Assembly: GCA_037013685.1 (NCBI GenBank)
Contig: CM072902.1
Location: 13,924,646-13,988,645 of the forward strand
Source: Acridotheres tristis
Lineage: Eukaryota; Chordata; Aves; Passeriformes; Sturnidae
Length of the DNA stretch: 64,000 bases
Reading direction: 5' to 3'
Under the pieces are notes generated by a model, which did not search any database, was not told where the DNA came from, and was given only the letters and a program-made list of their open reading frames with translations. Positions 58,301-64,000 of this stretch are shown in pieces (position 1 is the stretch's first letter; each line of letters begins with the position of its first letter). The translations under genes and the position numbers were made by a program.

Positions 58301-61300
58301 GGGTTTTTTTTTTTTTTTTTTCTTTCCCGCCCCCCCCCTTTTTTTTTTTTTTCTCTTCCCTTCTCTGGCGGGGCCCCGGGCTATTATTTCTCGCGGGTTT
58401 TCTCTGTTATTTTTCGTGCTTTTTGCCCCGTTGTGTTTTTTTTTGTGTGTTCTTCAGATTTTTTTTGGCTTTTTTTTTTTTTTTTTTTCCCCCTTTAATT
58501 TTTGGGTGGAATGATGATTCCGGTGCCTTTCACGAGCACCAGGTCTGCCACTGTCCACTAGTGGTTTAGGCTGGGAATCTGAAAACCTATGGCTTCTTTA
58601 CTGCTAGCCAAGATCTAGAAAATAATGAATTCATTGACCAGTTTTAACACACCTGGAGAGTACAGAATCTGTGCAGAACATAACAGGAATCACTGAAATG
58701 TCATTAATTCACTTCCTTCTTTCAGTTGCCCAGCACAGTGGTGAAGCACAGCATCCTGTCACTCGTCTCCATGGTGCTGAGAAGAGCCCTGAGGAACACT
58801 GAGCACCGTTTGTCTGAAGCAACCTGGCCAAGGTCACAAATGTACACGCTGCCAGCAGTGCAGGAGTTTGTGCAGCTGTGCAGAGAAGCTGTCAGCGAGG
58901 TAGGAACAAAGAGACAATTGGGGGCTGACAAGGAGGCATTTTGCAGGCAGCAGACAACTGCTCTCCTCTGTACTTTCTCCTCAAGTGGTTCCGGCCTAGG
59001 AGGCAGGAGATGGTATCCTGGGGAGGCTGTGGGTTAAATGGTGAGGTAGGAGCCCACGTTTGCTGGCATGTCTGTCTGATGGGAATGCAAGTTAAATTCT
59101 GCGGTGAGACAGATCTGTACCATTAAGTGCTCTTGTGCTGCAAATGACTTCCAAGAGCTGGAGGCAAGTTCTCATCCTGGTTCAAGTCAATGCAGCCAGC
59201 AGAGGTTACTCAGAAGTTAGACGAGAGAGCGCTTGAGTTGAAAGTATACCATGAGGAAGAACAATCAAACAAATTTTTTCACAGGAGACCTTTTCAGTAA
59301 AATGTTCTTTCCTGTACTTATGTTCTGCAGAAGTGGGAATAACAGTGCTTGATTTCAGGTCATTCCCTGATTGCACACGAGGTCAATTCCAACCTTTGTG
59401 AAGAGCAGCAAATCTTCCTGTTGGGTGTTTGGGGACGTATTTATCACAGGAGCTTTGTCCTTTTTACGAAGGAGAGCTGTTGCAATTTTAGCCTTTTTGC
59501 TTTTAGGTTTTACCGGACATGAATAATCTAGTGGCTGTCTGGCAGTCCCTTCTGAAGCAAAAGAGAGAGCCCACTGATGGCCCAGCAGAGCAGAAGGAAG
59601 GTGATGTCTCCACTGTGAAGACACGTGATGACCGAGACAGAAGTTGCTGAGCAGCACGGTAGGCAAAGCAGGTGGAGTTACAGCTTCTTATCTCTGTGGG
59701 AATGGGTGTTGTGAAACCCTCATCCCACCCTCACCTTCATCAGGATCCAGATCTCACTTGCATATTTGCTACTCATCTTTTCTTTGTTAGAATTGCCTGA
59801 GAATGCAGTTGAATGCATAGGCTGCCACTGCTGCTCGGAGGTTCAGCAGTTTGACTTGTCTGCCCCAGGATGAGAATGGTTGGGGTTGGAAGGGGTCTCT
59901 ATAAATCATCTTGCCTGCTGTCTCTGCCTAAACCTGGTTACCCAGGTGCGTGTTCTCACAGCTTTTGAACATCTCCAAGGACGGAGTCTCCAGAATCTCT
60001 TTGGGAACCTGTGTGGGTGCTCAATCACCCTCATAGTCAAGAAGTATTTCCTGGTGCTCAGTGTTCCCATGTTTCACTTTGTGCCAGTGCCTCTGCTCCT
60101 GCCACCAGTGCTTCTGGGGGGAGCCTGGCCTGGTCGTCTTCTCACTCTCACTTCAGGTGTTCATAGGCATTGATAGGATGCCCCTGAGCCTTCTCTTCAG
60201 TCTGAGCAGTCCCAGCTCTCCCAGCCATTCCTCACAGGGGAGATGTTCCAGTCCCTTGACCATTTTTGTGAGCCTTTGTGGGACTCTCTCCAGCGTCTCC
60301 GTGTTCTGGGGAGTCCAGACCCGAACACAGCATTCCCCATTGGGCCTCCCCAGTGCTGAGAGCAGGGGAAGAGCAGTTCCCTGACACCGGAACTCCAGGG
60401 CCTTCAGATCCATCCCTGGCAACCTGCTCTCCACTTGGGTGGCCCCCAGAATGTACTGGTGAATGGGGCTGTTCCTTCTCAGGTGCAGGGCTCTGCTGTT
60501 CCTCTTGTTGAACTCAGCCTTCATGCCCTTGACCTTTCCATGCTAGTAGTTGTTTTGCAGCCACCAACTAAAACTGTCAGGGAGACTGATATGCCTGAAA
60601 AGCAGTTTTTTGAGATACTTTTGTTTGTCCAAGTTATTTTACCAGGAGGTAATTTTTTTTTTGAGCAGTTAGTCACTGTGGCTACACAAATGCTTCTATT
60701 GATGATGTAACACAGTAATGCAGTTTTGTGTGTTGGACGAGGGAGAGAGGGAAGGAGTGAAGGCTTCAATTTTCTTCTCTCAGACCCAGCGTCCCTCCTG
60801 AGGGGCTTGCTTCCACAGTCCCATTGCAGGGAACAGGAAATTTCGGGGTGGTCTGCATCCTGGCCAATGGCCTGTGGAGGTTTCCTTGTAGGCTAGAGAT
60901 AAACCTGCAACCCGTTGTGCCCTTCAGAAGGCATATTCCATGGAGAGACTTCCTGGAGCAGAAGGTTTTTCAGTGTGTGTCCTTCTGTGCCTCCCTTTGG
61001 GCAGCACTGACAGTCCAAGGCTTGGAAACCAGTGGAGCTGCTAATTTCTGTAGGACTGTAGCTGTAGTTCCTCAGCGTTCTGAGGTGGTAATGCTATGTC
61101 ACTTACTCCCAGTTCACCTTTTACAGCTCTTTTTGCATTGTGGCTACTAAAGAATTCTTTCATTTTTCTTAATGGCAGCTGAGACTCAGACAAACGAAGT
61201 TTATCCGTGGCATTCATCCAGTTCTTCCTAACTCCCTAAGGGAGACCAAGTTAACAGGAAAAAATTAGGTGTTAAATGTTTTGGCCCACGTACTTTGCTT

Positions 61301-63051
61301 CCGTTCATTCGTGACTGGATAACGAGTAGCTTTTATGCCTCCTCACGTTACAACTGAAACCTGAGGTGGTTTTTCCTGGGAAATAAACAGTCGCCTTAAC
61401 TGCTCTAGGTGTTTGTACAGGTATTTGTTGTCTGGCTCTTGCCAAGAGCTCGCACCGAGAAAGTGTTATTTTGAAAGGGGCAAGGGAAAGAAAGAAGGCA
61501 TTAACTGAAATAATAAACTGGCAGCAAACTGTACTGCACTGTCCCCTGCAATTCCCCAGCTAAACCTGCCTGACATTAGCTAAAAGCAGTGTCCCCGGAG
61601 ATCAGCAGCATCCTTCCCTTTTTCCCGTCATTCAGCCTGAAATTGAACAGCGGCGGGTCTGGTGCGATTCTTACAGTGAGTGTTCAGATGTTCAGGTTGT
61701 GTTCTGGATGTGTGAGCACTTCTGAGTCAAAGTAGAAATGGCAGCTCTCAGTCTAAGCACCGGGTAAGTGGATTTAGTTTGGAAAGTATTCATCCAGGAA
61801 TGCTGGGAGAGGGAGCTGGAGATTCAGTGGGTGTTTTTCTCGTTCTTGTTGGGAAGATCGCAGGTCATTTTCTAGGCAAGTCTGCTGGAAATGCAGTTAG
61901 TAATTCTCATGCTGGGTAATGGGGGTGCGACACTGTGCACTCTTGCTGTGAAGGAAGAAGAAAGTAATTATGGAAGCAATTTGTTTAGGTTCAGATGATG
62001 CTGAGATGCTGCTTCTGAAAGCTGCACCGCTTCAGGTCATATGTCTTTATCAGAAGGTTGTGCCCCACTTGGTAGCACGGAGCAACTCTGATTTTAGCAA
62101 GCTGCTAAGAGGTATGTGATGGGTATTTTTACTTCCTCCACTGTTTTCTCTGACTGTCCACAGCAGAGGGAATGTTTCCTTTTCTGTGGAGATAAAGAGC
62201 TGCTTTCTAAAAGTAGCCCATTTTGGTTTCTTCATTCTGTTGGCATTTATTGCTGTTTCTGTGGTGCTCTGGCCCTGTTAAATTCCATAGCTGCTCTGCC
62301 ACGCCCAGCTGTCAGCACGACGTTTCCCTTCAGTCTTCTTCTCTCTCTGTCATAATCTTGGATGTGTTTGGTTTTCATGGGCTTTGAATTCAAATCTTTC
62401 CGAGGAGCACTCACCTTCAGCTCTTACTGAGGTTTCCTCTAGTCCCCTGTCAACAACCCACTGTCAGTAAGTTATTTCCAAACTCTTATTATCTGCGACC
62501 ATAAAGGGTTTTTTGTACAGAATAGCTCGCAGAAAGTTCGGGGTGGGGGTGAAGAACAGCACCTCCCAGTCTGCCAGTGTCCTCTGAAAAATGTTGTGAT
62601 GGAGATTTGGCCTTGGTAGAGTCCAATAGGACAGAGCCCTGGAAGGCAGAGAGGCTTTAGAGTGCTGGCTGATATCCAAGGACCACCTCCTCCGAGCTGT
62701 GAGTTCTGAAGAGGAAGAAGTCAGGGGGAAAAATGCCAGGAGGCTTCCATGGATGGATTAGGAGCTGAGGAGCAAAATCACAGCAAAAAAAAAAAAAAAA
62801 AAAAAGCTTTGAGGTGGTAGAAGCGAGGACAGGTCATCTGGGAGGAATACAGGGAAATTGTATGGGACGTGAACACTCGTGTTTTAGGGTTTAAAACACA
62901 ACAATTTTATTTTTTTTTTTAAATTTTGTAGGACATCGCTGAGACAAAGAAGATATCTGGCGAAAAATCAGTCTTCTATTTACTGATGAAAATGTTCGTT
63001 ACAAGTACCCGTTCTTATCTGAAGATTTCCACCCAAAAATTAATCATTAAG
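52153..63051 (+). CDS. URB1: URB1-like gene (NPA1 family), partial and missing exons
   Basis: Exons in URB1 order: 52153-52304, 53777-53909, 55627-55723, 56823-56908, 58726-58899, 59507-59624 (or 59658), 61989-62111 and 62932-63051, continuing past the window. URB1/NPA1 is a nucleolar helical-repeat protein of early pre-60S particles, needed for 27S pre-rRNA processing and 25S/28S maturation. Segments such as QALEAILLRTASDLSHF, SAMVAQGP, SHFDFNNK, QFALSFLVAGDN, IKEDRVSTVNLLLSTL and EKSVFYLLMKMFVTS match human URB1 as I recall it. Missing are the N-terminal exons, about 210 residues between 56908 and 58726, and the exon between 62111 and 62932. The exon at 59507 meets TGA (59648-59650) unless a weak donor at 59625 is used. 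This is either a decaying paralog or a gene broken up by assembly errors. Confidence 0.75.
52305..53776 (+). other. Intron of the URB1-like gene
   Basis: Contains a short, weak CR1-like remnant (53440-53495). Otherwise I see nothing. Confidence 0.7.
53440..53495 (-). mobile_element. Possible short CR1 remnant
   Basis: CAGAGAATCAAAGAGTAACTAGG followed by TGTCTAGTCCAACCCTACTGCC resembles the extreme 3' end of CR1 in reverse complement (TCTAGTCCAACCCC-type block). It is too short and diverged to be certain. Confidence 0.45.
53777..53909 (+). CDS. URB1: URB1-like exon b
   Basis: Acceptor GTCTTTTTAG, donor GTAAGT, phase 2 in and 0 out. Encodes MSRGCLTLLSAMVAQGP and DVYSHFDFNNKYLPGLLKK, matching the human URB1 SLMTAMVTQGPEAARDV and SHFDLNKK region. 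Confidence 0.9.
53910..55626 (+). other. Intron of the URB1-like gene with a CR1 fragment
   Basis: Apart from a plus-strand CR1 fragment at 54885-55150 there is no recognisable feature. Open frames in it are short. Confidence 0.7.
54885..55150 (+). mobile_element. CR1 LINE 3' fragment
   Basis: Sense-strand CR1 3' region: GTAGTGATAGGACGAGGGGTG, TTTACATTAGATACTGGGAGG, GGGCGATGAGGCACTG, GGTGCCCAGAGCAGCTGT, GGAAGGTGTCTCTGGC, GGCAGGGGGTGGAATGAG and TTCCAGCTAAAACCATTCTG follow in the usual order. Moderately diverged. Confidence 0.88.
55627..55723 (+). CDS. URB1: URB1-like exon c
   Basis: Acceptor TTTGTTTCCAG, donor GTACTT (weaker than average), phase 0 in and 1 out. Encodes GRTDVRMACIQFALSFLVAG and NALLAQVLELK, equivalent to human VYDVRQAYVQFALSFLIAGD. 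Confidence 0.92.
55724..56822 (+). other. Intron of the URB1-like gene
   Basis: About 1.1 kb with no recognisable feature. Confidence 0.7.
56823..56908 (+). CDS. URB1: URB1-like exon d
   Basis: Acceptor TGTCCTCTTAG, donor GTATGA, phase 1 in and 0 out. Encodes DFIPDILRSEIKEDRVSTVN and LLLSTLRTK, matching human FIPCIFSSGIKEDRISTINI. The next visible exon (58726) also begins in phase 0, so skipping the missing exons would keep the frame. Confidence 0.92.
56909..58725 (+). other. URB1-like interval with missing exons and a noisy tract
   Basis: URB1 has about 210 residues here, but none were found. A frame from an acceptor at 57604 (KKNENQNNASSKTWQKNFL) is open but not recognisable as URB1 and has no clear donor. 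The stretch 57710-58512 is low-quality-looking sequence. Confidence 0.5.
57710..58512. repeat. Pyrimidine-rich homopolymer tract, probably unreliable sequence
   Basis: About 800 bases of long T and C runs with occasional G runs and almost no A on the plus strand (e.g. T runs of 15-20 near 57904, 57929, 58074, 58122, 58304 and 58471; C runs of 8-10 near 57717). Such irregular homopolymer mixtures are typical of poorly resolved long-read consensus in a difficult GC-skewed region. A real polypyrimidine tract may underlie it. Confidence 0.7.
58726..58899 (+). CDS. URB1: URB1-like exon e
   Basis: Acceptor ACTTCCTTCTTTCAG, donor GTAGGA, phase 0 in and 0 out. Encodes LPSTVVKHSILSLVSMVLRR, RNTEHRLSEATW and LPAVQEFVQLCREAVSE, equivalent to the human STSVRHTALSLISVILKRAL and EEFVQLFREALSK region. 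Confidence 0.88.
58900..59506 (+). other. Intron of the URB1-like gene
   Basis: About 600 bases, nothing recognisable. Confidence 0.7.
59507..59658 (+). CDS. URB1: URB1-like exon f, with possible premature stop
   Basis: Acceptor TTTTTGCTTTTAG, phase 0 in. Encodes VLPDMNNLVAVWQSLLKQKR then a charged stretch, as in human ILPDLNTVVWVWQSLKKQE. A TGA lies in frame at 59648-59650, before a donor at 59659 (GTAGGC). A weaker donor at 59625 (GTGATG) would avoid the stop and join exon g in phase as R-SDDAE. The choice decides whether the reading frame survives. Confidence 0.75.
59659..61988 (+). other. Intron of the URB1-like gene with a CR1 element
   Basis: About 2.3 kb containing a 665-bp CR1 fragment (59871-60535). 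Otherwise I see no gene or repeat. Confidence 0.7.
59871..60535 (-). mobile_element. CR1 LINE 3' portion
   Basis: Reverse-complement CR1: AGAATGGTTGGGGTTGGAAGG at the left end, then landmarks CAGTCTGAGCAGTCCCAGCT, CTCAGCC/TCACAGGGGAGATG, GACTCTCTCCAGCGTCTCC, TCCAGACCCGAACACAGC and TTGTTGAACTCAGCCTTCATG. It includes the end of the reverse-transcriptase-side region and the 3' UTR. Truncated at its 5' end, no intact ORF. Confidence 0.9.
61989..62111 (+). CDS. URB1: URB1-like exon g
   Basis: Acceptor TTTGTTTAG, donor GTATGT, phase 1 in and 1 out. Encodes SDDAEMLLLKAAPLQVICLY, QKVVPHLVARS and DFSKLLRG, matching human DDAETILLKAVLLQVICLYQ. The URB1 exon expected next (VPP..LELPASK region) was not found before 62932. 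Confidence 0.9.
62112..62931 (+). other. Intron of the URB1-like gene, expected exon absent
   Basis: About 820 bases with an A-run at 62786-62806. The expected URB1 exon (the human LREEVPPILQHHMLKVALEL region) is not recognisable in any frame, and exon g (phase 1 out) does not join exon h (phase 0 in), so at least one exon is truly missing here. Confidence 0.6.
62932..63051 (+). CDS. URB1: URB1-like exon h
   Basis: Acceptor AAATTTTGTAG after a T-run, donor GTAAGC, phase 0 in and 0 out, 40 codons. Encodes KKISGEKSVFYLLMKMFVTS and STQKLIIK, matching human GGERSVFYLLMKMFVTSG and STKLLIIK. Its last seven bases and the following intron are the duplicated sequence also found at 43821. Confidence 0.9.
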
Positions 63052-64000
63052 GTAAGCTTTTGAATTGAAATATCAGGATATTCACTCTATGCCAATGGCC
63101 TGAAATTTCAGGATTGTACAATTTTTTTCTCGAAGCAGTTACCTTTGCTGCAGGATTGTGTGGTCCACAGTCTCCTTTCCTGTGACTCTTGTTGAAATTT
63201 GCTGTCAGATGACTGGCTATTAACGAAATATTTGACAGAAATCAATGCTGTGAACGGACTTCACTGCAGCAGTTGATGAAAGAGCAAAGAAAATATGTGT
63301 CGTGTTTACGCACCCCCCGAGGCTGAATTAATTCTGATACTGTAATAAATCAGCGTAGTTTGTGCCTGCAAAGGTCTTGACATTGATCAAGAAGATATTA
63401 CTTTGGATTTTTATTTTTTATCAGTGTTTCTTTAATCTGTACTTCAGCACTCTAGCCTTTCATAAGTCTTATCTGGTTTCCTCTGGCCCTGCAGAGTATT
63501 CCTCTCTGTTACTGTCTGATCCCAGCTTTGATGCAAGGAGTACTTTTTGTCTTGAAAATTAACATCCCCCTCTGCATATTTAAATTAGTTATTTGACTTT
63601 TGAGAAAAACTGGTCAGCTCGAAGTCCACCAGACACCAGAGGCTGCTGTTTTTAGCACCTTATTCAAAGAGGACATCCTTTAGTTACCTAAGTAGGGGTA
63701 GAGATTTACCCCTAGGAATAAGGAATAAATGCAACCAGACTGTCCTGCCAAGAAAAAACCCAGTTACAGTGACTGAATTAGGGTTTAGTTGCCCTTGATC
63801 CTTGCAAGGGATTAAAGGCAGGTTCCCTTGGTCTCCCAGCAATGAATGTCTCAACCAAAAGCTGCTCAAAATGTGCCGTTTTTCTGATGGTTTTGGATTC
63901 TTTTGCCAGGTGGGAACATGGACCGCTTGACTTGTTCTTGTGTCCACTTTCCACTTCAGTCCTTTGCATTTTCTCTGAAGGGAAAGCAGGAACAGGGAAG
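63045..64000 (+). repeat. Segmental duplication, right copy (URB1 intron)
   Basis: Matches 43821-44800. It is cut by the end of the window, so the next URB1 exons (equivalents of 45927 and 46643) should lie just beyond it. Confidence 0.95.

Noticed and set aside
57649..58569. 306-codon plus-strand frame and two overlapping frames of ~170-185 codons
   Set aside because: Open only because the tract is nearly all T and C; the peptides are Phe/Pro runs and the sequence itself looks unreliable.

Overview
This window reads as vertebrate, most likely avian, nuclear DNA. It holds a multi-exon matrix metalloproteinase gene with GT-AG introns, several 3'-end fragments of CR1-type LINEs, a probable solo retroviral LTR and CpG-rich promoter-like islands. 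No bacterial-style operons, RNA genes or CRISPR arrays were seen. Bird is preferred over other CR1-rich sauropsids on general character. The species cannot be told from the sequence.

Left part (1-31.2 kb): the plus-strand gene MMP17 (MT4-MMP), missing only its first exon, which must lie upstream. Nine coding exons (10802-30581) join in phase into 546 codons plus a stop. They encode most of the propeptide with its cysteine switch, a furin-type cleavage site, the catalytic domain with the zinc-binding motif, a four-bladed hemopexin domain and a C-terminal GPI-anchor-like tail. A 3' UTR with AATAAA follows. The rest of this part is introns of ordinary character.

Middle part (31.2-43 kb): gene-poor and repeat-rich. 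In order: an unexplained 304-codon open frame, a degenerate ~44-bp minisatellite, and a ~1.5-kb imperfect tandem duplication carrying a chain of very short exon-like segments that joins in phase into a 99-codon frame (unrecognised, tentative). Then come a ~190-bp tandem repeat split by a solo LTR, an AT-rich block, an 11-bp minisatellite, and a ~1.5-kb array of a 37-bp, CpG-dense, hairpin-forming satellite.

Right part (43-64 kb): two tandem modules. Each has an AT-rich block, a short shared module with CTCF-like motifs, a CpG-rich island, and exons related to URB1 (NPA1), the nucleolar pre-60S ribosome biogenesis factor. Module 1 (38.3-48 kb) carries URB1 exons from the middle of the gene, joined to a CpG-island-derived 5' exon at a splice donor. 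Module 2 (48.6-64 kb) carries URB1 exons in gene order, but lacks several expected exons and has an in-frame stop if the better-placed donor is used. The last ~950 bases of the window repeat 43.82-44.80 kb with about 30 differences, so the module 1 URB1 segment is a diverged paralogous copy of sequence continuing past the right edge. MMP17 and URB1 are on different chromosomes in human, so the neighbourhood is either a transposed duplication or an assembly join.

Possible novelties are the hairpin satellite, the CpG-island/URB1 chimera, the micro-exon chain and the modular URB1-like array. A pyrimidine-rich stretch at 57.7-58.5 kb looks at least partly like sequencing or assembly noise and limits conclusions about missing URB1 exons.
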